In this document: positions 16,445 to 24,946 of the stretch, piece by piece
Position numbering within the stretch: the first letter of the stretch is position 1
How the letters are laid out: each line of letters opens with the position of its first letter
Assembly: GCF_003234815.2 (NCBI RefSeq)
Contig: NZ_CP126279.1
Coordinates: 2,728,001-2,792,000 of the forward strand
Direction: 5' to 3'
DNA: 64,000 nucleotides
Origin: Curtobacterium sp. MCBD17_035
Lineage (GTDB): Bacteria > Actinomycetota > Actinomycetes > Actinomycetales > Microbacteriaceae
The notes under the pieces: generated by a model
Seen by the model: the letters and a program-made list of their open reading frames with translations, nothing else
Told to the model about the DNA's origin: nothing
The model's database searches: none
Program-made: the position numbers and the translations under genes

Positions 16445-18388
16445 TCACCGCTCCGTCGGCTCGTCCGGATCGTCGATGTCCCGCCAGTTCCCGATGACCG
16501 GGAACTCGGTGACCCGCAGCCGAGCCGATCCGTACGGCACGAGACGGAGGTCGTCGTCCGGTCCGTGGTCGAGCACCGGGCTGAACGGCGGCGTGTCTGC
16601 CTGTGCCCCGGCCATCCGCCACTCGGTCGCGCGCGCACCCGGGGCGTGCAGCACGACGGGCGCACGCCGCCGGTCCTCCAACGACCAGGGGGCAGCCGGG
16701 ACTGCACCGCGGGTCACCCGCCATCCCGCAGCGTCGCGGACCTCGGCGAGCGCCCAGTTCCACGACCCGCGCGCGTGCACCTCCCACTCGCCGATGCCGG
16801 GCGCCCCGTCGTGCTCCACCCACCGCTCTCCCGGCGAGTACACCATCGTCAGCGGCCCGAGCCGCACCGCGGCGGCCTGACGCTCGCGCCGGACGACCCG
16901 GGCCCGCATCGGCAGGACGAGGACGACGTCCCCCGTCGCCGACCAGTCGCGTTCCAGGGTCACGTACCCGTCCACGATCGGGAGGCCCGCATCGGCCCCC
17001 GGCGATCCGATCGCCACACGGACACCGCCGACCGTCAACTCGGCGCCCTGCGCCCACGACGGGACGCGCAGCCGCAGGGCGAACGGCGTCGTGCGCGAGG
17101 TCGCGACCCGGATCCTCACGGTCTCGTCGAACGGGTACTCGGTGTCCACGACGATCGACACCGCATCGTCGTCCACCTCGGTCGCGATCGCGGACGGCGC
17201 GTAGGCGACGACCCGCAGCCCGTCCGCGTCGCGCAGCCACAGGTGCGACACGAACTTCGGCCACCCCTGGTGGAGGTTGGCCGTGCAGCACCCGAAGTGG
17301 GGTTCGAGTCCGAAGATCCCGGCGTCGTCGGACGAGAAACTCCACTCCCGCCGGCCGACCGACACCTCGACCTGGTTCGCCTGCTGGTGGTACTGGTGCC
17401 CACGCATCTCGGGGTCGCTCGACGCCGGGAGCAGGTTGTACGCGAGCGACTCGAGCCGGTCGCCGTCGATGCCGCGTCCGTACACCTGCGCGTGCACCTC
17501 CGCGGTGAACATCATCTCGACGACCTGACAGGTCTCGATGCCGGCCGTGGCCTCGCGTCCGCCGAGCCACTCGTCGCCGGAGAACCATCCGCTCGCCTGC
17601 CCGTGCCAGCGGTCGAGCGCGGCGAACGACGCCTCCGTCCGAGCGGTGTGGCCACGGACGTCCCGGTCGCGGAGCGCCGAGACGGCTCCCGTCTTCAGAC
17701 CCATGGCGACGTTCGGTCCGTGCGTCCGGTGGGAGAACGTCCGGGCCGGGCCGGTGATGAGGTCGCTCGCCAGGTAGTCGTCCCACCGGATGGTCTGCGC
17801 TGCCAGCAGGTCGACGAGGTCGAGCAGCCACGGGTCGCCGGTCCGCTCGTACAGCCACCACACGGACAGCGCGTTGTCGGCGCCCCGAGCACGTCCCCAC
17901 GAGGTCAGCGGCCGGCCCGGGAGCGCGGAGAGCTGGTGCCGGAAGTACCGCTCGAGGAACGGCGGCACCCGCTCGTCGCCCGTGGCGTCCGCGTGCTGCG
18001 TGAGCACCTTGAGGGCGACCATCCGCGGCCACCAGTCGTCGTTGCCCACCGGCCCGAAGAACCCGTCGTCGCGCTGCGATGCGAGGATCCACTCGATCCA
18101 CGGCGTCGCCAGGGCGAGGAGCCGGTCGTCCTGCAGCACGTGCGCGAGCGGGACCAGCCCGTCGAGGTAGTACGGCCCGCGCTCCCAGTTCTCCCCCGCT
18201 CCCCCACGCCAGCCGCTGTCCGGCCCGACGTCGGGCCAGATCGCCTCGAGCTGCCCGGTGATGTTGTCGGCCTGCAACCGGAGCTGGTCGAGCAGCCAGC
18301 CGCGTGGCGTGATGCTCCCGAGCGGCAGCGGCCGGTGTGACCGCCCCTCGGTGGTCGTGGTGGTGGTCGTGGTGCTGGCGATTGTCAT
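16445..18388 (-). CDS. Beta-L-arabinofuranosidase-type glycoside hydrolase (GH127/DUF1680 clan)
   Basis: A 647-residue cytoplasmic enzyme with an (alpha/alpha)6 barrel (about 20-420) and C-terminal beta domains. The zinc-thiolate active-site signature of the HypBA1 family is present: GIETCQ gives Glu285 and Cys287, and HFGCCTAN gives Cys367-Cys368. In HypBA1 the equivalent residues are Glu338, Cys340, Cys417 and Cys418, with Cys acting as nucleophile. It should release beta-L-arabinofuranose (or a related furanoside) from imported oligosaccharides. The N-terminus has a run of eight Thr. ATG overlaps the permease stop by 4 bp (ATGA). GH146/GH142 relatives cannot be excluded. Confidence 0.88.
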   Translation of the reverse strand: MTIASTTTTTTTTEGRSHRPLPLGSITPRGWLLDQLRLQADNITGQLEAIWPDVGPDSGWRGGAGENWERGPYYLDGLVPLAHVLQDDRLLALATPWIEWILASQRDDGFFGPVGNDDWWPRMVALKVLTQHADATGDERVPPFLERYFRHQLSALPGRPLTSWGRARGADNALSVWWLYERTGDPWLLDLVDLLAAQTIRWDDYLASDLITGPARTFSHRTHGPNVAMGLKTGAVSALRDRDVRGHTARTEASFAALDRWHGQASGWFSGDEWLGGREATAGIETCQVVEMMFTAEVHAQVYGRGIDGDRLESLAYNLLPASSDPEMRGHQYHQQANQVEVSVGRREWSFSSDDAGIFGLEPHFGCCTANLHQGWPKFVSHLWLRDADGLRVVAYAPSAIATEVDDDAVSIVVDTEYPFDETVRIRVATSRTTPFALRLRVPSWAQGAELTVGGVRVAIGSPGADAGLPIVDGYVTLERDWSATGDVVLVLPMRARVVRRERQAAAVRLGPLTMVYSPGERWVEHDGAPGIGEWEVHARGSWNWALAEVRDAAGWRVTRGAVPAAPWSLEDRRRAPVVLHAPGARATEWRMAGAQADTPPFSPVLDHGPDDDLRLVPYGSARLRVTEFPVIGNWRDIDDPDEPTER

Positions 18389-19350
18389 TTGATCGATCCT
18401 CCGATGAGGCCTCTGGTGTAGTAGCGCTGCAGGGCGAGGAACAGCACGACCACCGGAACGGTCGCGACGCACGCGACCGCGGTGAGGAGTCCGGGGTCGA
18501 TCACCGGGACCCCGGGGATCTTGAAGGACGTGCTGATGCTCGACAGCGCGAGCGGGAGTGTGTACTTGCTGTCCGTCGACAGGAACGTCACCGAACTCAG
18601 GAGGTCGTTCCAGCCGGCCATGAACCCGAACAGCGCGACCGTGACGAGCCCTGGCCACGCCAGCGGGAGCATCACCGAGCGGAGGATCCGCCCGGTGCCG
18701 GCGCCGTCGATCGCTGCCGCGTCCTCGAGTTCCGACGGGATGCCGTCGAAGGTGTTGCGCATGACGAACACCGAGAACGGGAGCTGGAGTGTCACGAGGA
18801 CGAGCACCACCCCGGCCAGCGAATCGAGCAGCCCGAGCTTGCCGAGCACGATCGACAACGGCGTCAGCAGTCCCTGGAACGGCACGACGAGTGGCGCGAG
18901 CAGGAGGATGAACACGACCGACGAGCCGCGGAACCGGATCTTCGACAAGGCGTAGGCGGCGAGCGTCGACACGAGCGCCACGAGGACCGCGACCGCGATG
19001 GCGACCACGAACGAGTTGACGATGTTCTGCCGCAGGTCCACCGACGGGTCGAACACCTTCCCGTAGTTCCGGAGCGTGAGCGTCGCGAGCGACTCCGGCC
19101 CGATCCCGCGGGCGTCGGCGTCGGCCGGCAGGAACGACCGGAACAGGATGTAGACGACCGGCGCGATGAACAGGAGCGCGAGCACCGTGCCGATGGCGAC
19201 GTAGGCGACACCACTCGCGTCGGGCCCACGCCGCCGCCGCGCGGGCGCATGCGGCAGTCCTGTCCGGTTCGCGGCGTCCGGTCTGGAGGCTCGGCTCGCG
19301 TCACGCCGAGGCGCCGCTGCCGTTCGCTTCGTCACGTCCGTCGTGCTCAT
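18385..19350 (-). CDS. Carbohydrate ABC transporter permease (MalG-like)
   Basis: A 321-residue CUT1 permease: a 45-residue Arg/Ala-rich cytoplasmic tail, first helix VAYVAIGTVLALLFIAPVVY, six helices in all, and the EAA loop SELEDAAAIDGAGTGRILRS. It forms the importer with the preceding permease and binding protein. ATG start within ATGA overlap to the upstream stop. The ATPase is not encoded locally. Confidence 0.92.
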   Translation of the reverse strand: MSTTDVTKRTAAAPRRDASRASRPDAANRTGLPHAPARRRRGPDASGVAYVAIGTVLALLFIAPVVYILFRSFLPADADARGIGPESLATLTLRNYGKVFDPSVDLRQNIVNSFVVAIAVAVLVALVSTLAAYALSKIRFRGSSVVFILLLAPLVVPFQGLLTPLSIVLGKLGLLDSLAGVVLVLVTLQLPFSVFVMRNTFDGIPSELEDAAAIDGAGTGRILRSVMLPLAWPGLVTVALFGFMAGWNDLLSSVTFLSTDSKYTLPLALSSISTSFKIPGVPVIDPGLLTAVACVATVPVVVLFLALQRYYTRGLIGGSIK

Positions 19351-20297
19351 CGCTCGTCCTCCGCACTGGTCGACCGCAGCGCCCGCAGCTGGACGATCGC
19401 GATGACGAGGATGATCACCGTGAGGATCATCGACAGGGCGGCGCCGTAGCCGAGGTCGTACCGGACGAACGACTGCTGGTACGTGTACATCACGGTCGTC
19501 GTGGTCGCGCCGCTCGGGCCGCCCTTGGTCAGCACGTAGAACTGGTCGAAGACGAGGATCGAGCCGGACACCGCGAGCAGCAGGCAGAGCGCGAACTGTC
19601 GCCGGACGAGCGGGAACACGACGGACCCCTCGCGACGCCACCATCCGGCGCCGTCGATCTTCGCCGCCTCGATCACCTCGCCCGGCACGGCCTGCATGCC
19701 CGCCATGAGCAGGATCATCGCGACGCCCATCGACTTCCACACCGTCAGGACGACGACCGCCCAGAACGCCGTGTCCGGTGCCGTGAACCACGCGGTGTCC
19801 CCGTTGGTCACTCCGACCGACCGGAGGAGCACGTTGATCGCCCCGGTGCCCGGCACGAGCAGCACGTTCGCCATGTAGGCGGCGGCGGTGAACCCGATGA
19901 CGACCGGCATGAAGAACGCCGTCCGGACGAAGGAGACGAACCGCCCCTCACCTCGGACCATCGTCGCGGCGGCGTAGCTCACGGCCATCCCGACCGGCAC
20001 CGACACGACGGTGAACAGGAGCGAGAACACGAGCGAGTGCCAGAACGCCGCGTCCTGGAACGCCTGTACGTAGTTCCCGACGCCGGCGGGGCTGACCCGG
20101 CCGAGGAGGGGCCAGTTCGAGAACGACATCACGACGAGCAGCACCATCGGCACGACGAAGAACACGACCGCGAGGACGAGCGCGGGGGCGACGAGCACCC
20201 ATGCCAGTGTCTGGCGCCGACGGCCCCCGGAGCGCGGCCGGGCACCGATGCGCCCGTCCGCGACCCCGGCGAGCGCCGAGGAGGTGACGGCCGTCAC
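19347..20297 (-). CDS. Carbohydrate ABC transporter permease (MalF-like)
   Basis: A 316-residue CUT1 permease with six helices (first: LAWVLVAPALVLAVVFFVVP) and the EAA loop GEVIEAAKIDGAGWWRREGS. YVLTKGGPSGAT is the MalF-type motif before the last helices. GTG start overlapping the binding-protein stop by 4 bp. All junctions in this operon are 4-bp overlaps, implying tight translational coupling. Confidence 0.92.
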   Translation of the reverse strand: MTAVTSSALAGVADGRIGARPRSGGRRRQTLAWVLVAPALVLAVVFFVVPMVLLVVMSFSNWPLLGRVSPAGVGNYVQAFQDAAFWHSLVFSLLFTVVSVPVGMAVSYAAATMVRGEGRFVSFVRTAFFMPVVIGFTAAAYMANVLLVPGTGAINVLLRSVGVTNGDTAWFTAPDTAFWAVVVLTVWKSMGVAMILLMAGMQAVPGEVIEAAKIDGAGWWRREGSVVFPLVRRQFALCLLLAVSGSILVFDQFYVLTKGGPSGATTTTVMYTYQQSFVRYDLGYGAALSMILTVIILVIAIVQLRALRSTSAEDER

Positions 20298-21592
20298 TTC
20301 CCGACCTGGCTGTAGGCCTGCCCGATGAGCGCGTTCGCTTGCTTCTCGGCGCTCGCGAGGGCCGCGGAGGCGTCAGCGCCCTGGAAGATCACCTTCTGGG
20401 ACTGCTGTGCCCACGGACCGTTGGGGTCGTTGATCACCGCGTTGTAGGCGATGCTCTTCGGGAGCTTGCCGATCGCGAGCGTGTCGACGATGTCCTTCGA
20501 CCACTCGTCGGTCGCGAGGCTCTTCGCCACGGTGAGGTCCGGTGCGATCCAGCCCTGCGAGAGATCGATCCGCGCGGCCTTCTTCGAGCTGACGAGCCAC
20601 TTCATGAGCGACCACGCACCGTCGCTGTTCTTCGCACCGGCCGTCATGCCGATCTCGTCACCGCCGAGGAAGGAACCAGAACCGCCGTCCACGCCGGGGA
20701 TCCCGACGGCGCTGCCGAAGTCGGCCTTCTTCGCGGTGAGGGTGTTCGCGCCGGTGAACACGATGCCGACCTTGCCGTTCAGGGCGTTCTCCTGCCCGAC
20801 GTTGCCCGGGTCCTGGTTCGGTTCGTCGGTCTTCTGCATGAGCCCGGACTTCCACATGTCCTGGTACCAGTCGACCATGCCGACCAGGTTCTTGCTGGTG
20901 AACTCGGCCTCCTGGCTCTTCCCTGCCGCGGTGAGGACGCTACCGCCCTTCGCCCATGCGCTCGGGAACCCCGTCCACGCCTGCCCGACGCCGCCGAGGG
21001 TCGAGAATCCGGTGACGCCACCGCCGAGCCCCTGGATCTTCTCTGCGGCGGCCTTGACCTCGGCGAGGGAGGTCGGCGGCTTGGTCGGGTCGAGCCCGGC
21101 CTTCTCGAACAGGGACTTGTTCCAGAACATCTGCGATCCGGTCAGTGCCACCGGCAGGGCGTACTGCTTGCCGTCGAGCCTGCCGATCGCGACGCCAGCC
21201 GGAGCGAGGTCGCCCTTGTCCGGCAGCTTCCCCGCCTTGTCCGTGACGTCGGCGAGCAGACCCTGCGTCGCGAGCAGCGGCGTGTTGACGATGTCGTAGC
21301 TGACGAGGTCGGGCACGGATCCCGCTCGCGCCGAGTTCGCGAGCTTCGTGAGGTACTGATCGGCCTGGATCGTGGAGATCTTCACCGTGACGTCCGGGTG
21401 CGCCTTCTCGTACGCCTTGACCTGGTCCGTCAGGTCGACACCGCCGTCACGCTGCCAGAGCGTGACGGTGCCCTTCGCCGCATCACCGCCTCCACCGGCC
21501 GAGCCACTCGCAGAACATCCGGCCAGCCCGATCACCGCGATCGTCAGGGCGGCCGCGGCGACCGAAGTCCGCCGCGTCATCGATGTCTTCAT
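20294..21592 (-). CDS. Extracellular sugar-binding lipoprotein (CUT1)
   Basis: A 432-residue solute-binding lipoprotein: signal MKTSMTRRTSVAAAALTIAV, lipobox LAGC with Cys26, then a Gly-rich tether and the binding-protein fold beginning GTVTLWQRDGGVDLT. Sec or Tat export is possible (Arg7-Arg8). It should bind an arabinofuranose-containing or similar oligosaccharide, given the GH127 enzyme at the operon's end. The start was set at the ATG six bases after GGGAG; two ATGs slightly upstream remain possible. First gene of the operon and divergent from its LacI regulator. Confidence 0.88.
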   Translation of the reverse strand: MKTSMTRRTSVAAAALTIAVIGLAGCSASGSAGGGGDAAKGTVTLWQRDGGVDLTDQVKAYEKAHPDVTVKISTIQADQYLTKLANSARAGSVPDLVSYDIVNTPLLATQGLLADVTDKAGKLPDKGDLAPAGVAIGRLDGKQYALPVALTGSQMFWNKSLFEKAGLDPTKPPTSLAEVKAAAEKIQGLGGGVTGFSTLGGVGQAWTGFPSAWAKGGSVLTAAGKSQEAEFTSKNLVGMVDWYQDMWKSGLMQKTDEPNQDPGNVGQENALNGKVGIVFTGANTLTAKKADFGSAVGIPGVDGGSGSFLGGDEIGMTAGAKNSDGAWSLMKWLVSSKKAARIDLSQGWIAPDLTVAKSLATDEWSKDIVDTLAIGKLPKSIAYNAVINDPNGPWAQQSQKVIFQGADASAALASAEKQANALIGQAYSQVGK

Positions 21593-21624
21593 CGTCATCT
21601 CCCGCATCTCTCCTTGCCGCACCG

Positions 21625-21640
21625 TTGCCGCAAGATTTGC
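21625..21640. promoter_or_regulatory. LacI operator site 1
   Basis: TTGCCGCAAGATTTGC, with palindromic core GCAA-GAT-TTGC. It lies just downstream of the proposed -10 of the binding-protein promoter, where a bound repressor would block initiation. It closely matches site 2 on the other side of the promoter (13 of 16 positions). Confidence 0.7.
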
Positions 21641-21651
21641 TGTGTTTGCTG

Positions 21652-21681
21652 ACGCTATGGCTCGCGGTGTGACGATGTCAA
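21652..21681 (-). promoter_or_regulatory. Promoter of the GH127/ABC operon
   Basis: On the minus strand a perfect TTGACA (21676-21681) is followed after 18 bases by TAGCGT (21652-21657), a common actinobacterial -10 of the TANNNT class. The start of transcription would fall near 21645, between the two operator copies. Confidence 0.6.
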
Positions 21682-21700
21682 TGCGCCGATCTGACCAGTA

Positions 21701-21716
21701 TTGCGGCAATGTTTGC
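21701..21716. promoter_or_regulatory. LacI operator site 2
   Basis: TTGCGGCAATGTTTGC, core GCAA-TGT-TTGC, same orientation as site 1 and 76 bp away. It lies upstream of the operon's -35 and about 35 bases before the lacI start, so it can repress lacI itself or form a repression loop with site 1. The flank GTG after the core is also shared. Confidence 0.7.
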
Positions 21717-21751
21717 CGTGTGCCGTACGCTGGCAGCGGGAGGAGGACGCA

Positions 21752-22819
21752 GTGGTCAACCGACGTGAAGTGACCCTCGCCGACGTCGCCGCGCGAACGG
21801 GGGTGTCCGTCGGCACGGTCTCCAAGGTCCTCAACGGCCGGGGGCAGATCGCGGAGGAGACGCGGCAACGCGTCAGCGCGGCCGCCACGGAGCTGGGACT
21901 GACGGTGCGCGCCCCGGGGCGGACGGTGCCGGGCGCCGACCGTGCGGTCGCCCGACCGATGCGCGGGCTCGCTGGTGCGCCAGGGTCGGCGGGCGTGGCC
22001 CCAGGCCGGTCCTTCCTGGTGGGTGTGCTGTCGACGGATGCCTACGGCCGCTTCACCATCCCCATCCTCACCGGCGCCGAGGACACCTTCGGCCCGGGCG
22101 AGGTCTCGATGTTGCTCGCCGAGAGCCGCGGCGACCCGATCCGCGAGACGCACTACGTGCAGACGTTCCTCAACCAGCGCGTCGACGGCATCGTCGTGAC
22201 GGGGCGCTCGAGCGATCCACGCCCGTCGATCACCGAGCTGCTCGGCGTCCCCGCCGTGTACGCGCTCTCGCCGTCGCTCGACCCCGACGACGTCTCGATC
22301 GTGCCGGACGACGAAGCAGGCGCGGCCCGAGCGATCGACCACCTGCTGGGATCGGGCCGCCGCTCGATCGCGGTCATCTCGGGTGCCCGACGACACACCG
22401 CGAGTTCGCACCGCGTCGAGAGCGCGAAGCGGGCGATCGCCGCCGCCGGCGCCACACTCGCCAGCGGCGACGCGATGTACGGCGAGTGGAGCGAACGGTG
22501 GGGGTACGAGGCCGCGACCCGGTTGCTCGGGACGCAGTTCGACGGGGTGTTCTGCACCAGTGACCAGATCGCGCGAGGCGTCGTGGACTGCCTCCGTGAG
22601 GCGGGCATCGTGGTGCCGACCCAGGTCGGCGTCGTCGGCGTCGACAACTGGAGCGTCATCACCGACGCCGCGCGGCCGAGCATCACGTCGGTGGACCTCA
22701 ACCTCCGGGAGGTCGGGCGCCAGGCGGCGGACCTGCTCATGCGGATGATCCAGGGTGAGCAGGTCACGGGCGGCGTGCGCACGGCGGACTGTTTCCTCGT
22801 GGCACGGCAGTCGACGTGA
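21752..22819 (+). CDS. LacI-family transcriptional regulator
   Basis: A 355-residue repressor. The N-terminal HTH is EVTLADVAARTGVSVGTVSKVLNG, read as VTLADVAARTGVSVGT plus the hinge region. An unusual 35-residue Gly/Pro/Ala-rich segment (APGRTVPGADRAVARPMRGL and on) separates it from the periplasmic-binding-protein-like sensor domain starting FLVGVLSTDAYG. TSDQIARGVVDCLREAG and SVDLNLREVGRQAADLL are typical sensor-domain C-lobe elements. It likely represses the divergent GH127/ABC operon through the two GCAANNNTTGC sites and is relieved by an imported sugar. GTG start with GGGAGGAGG six bases upstream. Confidence 0.88.
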   Translation: MVNRREVTLADVAARTGVSVGTVSKVLNGRGQIAEETRQRVSAAATELGLTVRAPGRTVPGADRAVARPMRGLAGAPGSAGVAPGRSFLVGVLSTDAYGRFTIPILTGAEDTFGPGEVSMLLAESRGDPIRETHYVQTFLNQRVDGIVVTGRSSDPRPSITELLGVPAVYALSPSLDPDDVSIVPDDEAGAARAIDHLLGSGRRSIAVISGARRHTASSHRVESAKRAIAAAGATLASGDAMYGEWSERWGYEAATRLLGTQFDGVFCTSDQIARGVVDCLREAGIVVPTQVGVVGVDNWSVITDAARPSITSVDLNLREVGRQAADLLMRMIQGEQVTGGVRTADCFLVARQST

Positions 22820-23787
22820 GCGACGAGGCCGACCCGCGGCTGCGGCGCACGTTGGCGGCAGCCGGGCTGCCGCCGACGGGGCGGTACCTGCTCAAGGCCG
22901 GCTGGGTGAGCCGTGCCTGGGTCGGCGACGAGTACGTCGTCCGGCTGAGCGACGGACGGATCCGTGACGCCTACGACCACGAAGCCAGGGTCGTCGACCT
23001 GCTCAGTGGCAGTGCCGTTCCGCACGCTCGGCACATCGCGCACGGCGACGGCCCGGACGGACCCTGGTCCGTCTCCGAACGCCTTCCGGGTCGGACCCTG
23101 CACGACGCGTGGCCCTCGGCCGATCCGAGCCTGCGGCGAGCGATGATCGAGAGCCTCGGAGCCGCGTTGCGCGCACTCCACGGCGTTCCCGTACCGGATG
23201 ACCTGATGCCGCCGTGGCTCGCCGACGCGCTGAAGGGAGGGTCGTGGCCCGCGTACCACCCACCCGTCGTGCACGCGATGCTCCAGCTGGTCGAGGACGC
23301 CCGTCGTTCACCCACGCATGACCCGCGCCTGCTCGCGGACGTCGCCGACTGGATCGGGGAGCGACTTCCGCTCTTCACGGCCGAGCACCACGTCCTCGTC
23401 CACGGCGACCTCCACGGGTCCAACGTGATGGTCGACGGAGACCGGGTCACCGGGATCATCGACTTCGCGGAGGCACTGGCGCAGCCAGCGACCGCCGAGC
23501 TCGACACGATCCTGCGCTGGTGCGCTCGACCGTCCGAGTTCCCACCGACGCCCGACGCTCGAGGGCTCGACGGGCCATCGCTCGCCGAGGTCCCCGGTTG
23601 GCTGCACGGCGCCTACCCGGAGCTGTTCGAGCGCGAGCACCTCCGCGAACGGTTGGACGTCCACGACCTGTTCGTGGAGCTCGCGATCGCCGCGCATCAT
23701 CCCGACCCCGAGGTGCGCGATGTGGCGTGGGGTCGCGTCGCCCACCTGCTGTCCGGTCACAACCATCTCGACGGACTCGTCTGGTAG
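22816..23787 (+). CDS. APH-family phosphotransferase
   Basis: A 323-residue APH-fold kinase: N-terminal lobe with YLLKAGWVSRAWVGDEYVVR, catalytic loop VHGDLHGSNVMVDG (H-G-D-L-H-x-x-N) and IIDFAEALAQPATAELD with the Mg-binding Asp. Its start overlaps the lacI stop by 4 bp, so it is co-expressed with a sugar-responsive repressor. This hints at a sugar or aminosugar substrate rather than an antibiotic, although the family does not allow a firm call. GTG start. Confidence 0.8.
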   Translation: MSDEADPRLRRTLAAAGLPPTGRYLLKAGWVSRAWVGDEYVVRLSDGRIRDAYDHEARVVDLLSGSAVPHARHIAHGDGPDGPWSVSERLPGRTLHDAWPSADPSLRRAMIESLGAALRALHGVPVPDDLMPPWLADALKGGSWPAYHPPVVHAMLQLVEDARRSPTHDPRLLADVADWIGERLPLFTAEHHVLVHGDLHGSNVMVDGDRVTGIIDFAEALAQPATAELDTILRWCARPSEFPPTPDARGLDGPSLAEVPGWLHGAYPELFEREHLRERLDVHDLFVELAIAAHHPDPEVRDVAWGRVAHLLSGHNHLDGLVW

Positions 23788-23839
23788 GTCGGGAGCCTCC
23801 TGATCAGGAGCACCACGCGGTGACCGGGCAGCCTGCACA

Positions 23840-23872
23840 GCCCCGGCGCGGCGTGGAGGACCGCGCCGGGGC
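23840..23872. terminator. Bidirectional hairpin terminator
   Basis: A perfect 12-bp stem GCCCCGGCGCGG/CCGCGCCGGGGC with a 9-base loop between two convergent genes (the APH-like kinase and an SDR), placed to end transcription from both sides. Confidence 0.7.
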
Positions 23873-23880
23873 ACCGGCAC

Positions 23881-24699
23881 TCAGCTGCCGTGCGCCTCCT
23901 CGGCGACCGGCTGCCATGCGCGCCACGTCTCGAGTCGGCTCGCGTAGTCCTTCTCGGCGATCCCGAGCGGCGCCGACCCGAAGAAGACGCGCAGCGGCGG
24001 CTCCTCGGCGTCGACGATCCGGAGGATCGGCCCACGGGTGGCGGCCGGGTCGCCCGCGCTGGCCGCGGCACGGCTCGCGTTGCGGGCCTCCCGGACGTCG
24101 GCGTAGGCGTCGATCTCGGCGCTCGTCGAGGACGACGGGCCGGACCAGTCCGTGGAGAACCCGCCGGGCTCGACCAGGGTGACCGTGATGCCGAAGCCGG
24201 CGACCTCCTGGGACAGCGACTGGCTGAACCCCTCGAGCGCCCACTTCGACGCGTGGTAGATGCCGGTGATCGGGAACGCGCTGATCCCGCCGATGCTCGA
24301 CACCTGGATGATGCGGCCCGACCGCTGCTCGCGCATGATCGGGAGCGCGGCCTGGGTGACCCAGAGGGCCCCGAACAGGTTCGTCTCGAGCTGGGCGCGC
24401 GCCTCCCGCTCGCTGATCTCCTCGATCATCCCGAACTGTCCGTAGCCGGCGTTGTTGACGACCACGTCGAGGCGCCCGAAGCGCTCGGCCGCCTGTTGCA
24501 CCGCCGCGAAGTCGGCGTCACGGTCGGTGACGTCGAGACGGATCGGGAGGAACGTGTCCGGGTACTGCTCGGCGAGTGCGACGACGTCGTCCGGGTTGCG
24601 GGCGGTCCCGGCGACGCTGTCGCCGCGTTCCAGGGCGGCCTCCGCCCACTCGCGTCCGAAGCCCCGGGACGCGCCGGTGATGAACCAGACCTTGCTCAT
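23881..24699 (-). CDS. SDR-family oxidoreductase
   Basis: A 272-residue classical SDR: TGASRGFGRE coenzyme motif, NNAGYGQFG, catalytic Ser in VSSIGG and Tyr/Lys in YHASKWALEGF. The C-terminal extension after VEPGGFSTDW is the form common in 'oxidoreductase' SDRs of about 275 residues. NADP preference is suggested by ARNPDD. AAGGAG nine bases before ATG supports the start. It is divergent from the beta-helix protein; no substrate clue. Confidence 0.85.
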   Translation of the reverse strand: MSKVWFITGASRGFGREWAEAALERGDSVAGTARNPDDVVALAEQYPDTFLPIRLDVTDRDADFAAVQQAAERFGRLDVVVNNAGYGQFGMIEEISEREARAQLETNLFGALWVTQAALPIMREQRSGRIIQVSSIGGISAFPITGIYHASKWALEGFSQSLSQEVAGFGITVTLVEPGGFSTDWSGPSSSTSAEIDAYADVREARNASRAAASAGDPAATRGPILRIVDAEEPPLRVFFGSAPLGIAEKDYASRLETWRAWQPVAEEAHGS

Positions 24700-24946
24700 A
24701 CGTGTTCTCCTTCGTGATCAGGGCCTCCATCGTTCTCCGGCTCCGGGGACGGCACTCAGGCGGGCTGCTGCGTCTGCCGCTCCGTACTCCGGCGCTGGTC
24801 CTCGGAGCCGACCGGTGTCCGTCCCGACCAGGGCGTTGATACAGTGCTCACACTCTTCACCCAGGCGGCCGATGGCGCCCGCCCCGAGGACACTGATGTC
24901 CGCGGGCGGACGGCGATGCCGCCGCTGCAACGGAAGCTGGTCAACG

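Noticed and set aside
12603..16880. A 1425-codon open frame on the + strand
   Set aside because: It is Arg/Pro/Gly-rich, lacks any domain pattern and runs antisense through the GT-C-like and GH3 genes; a high-G+C shadow frame.
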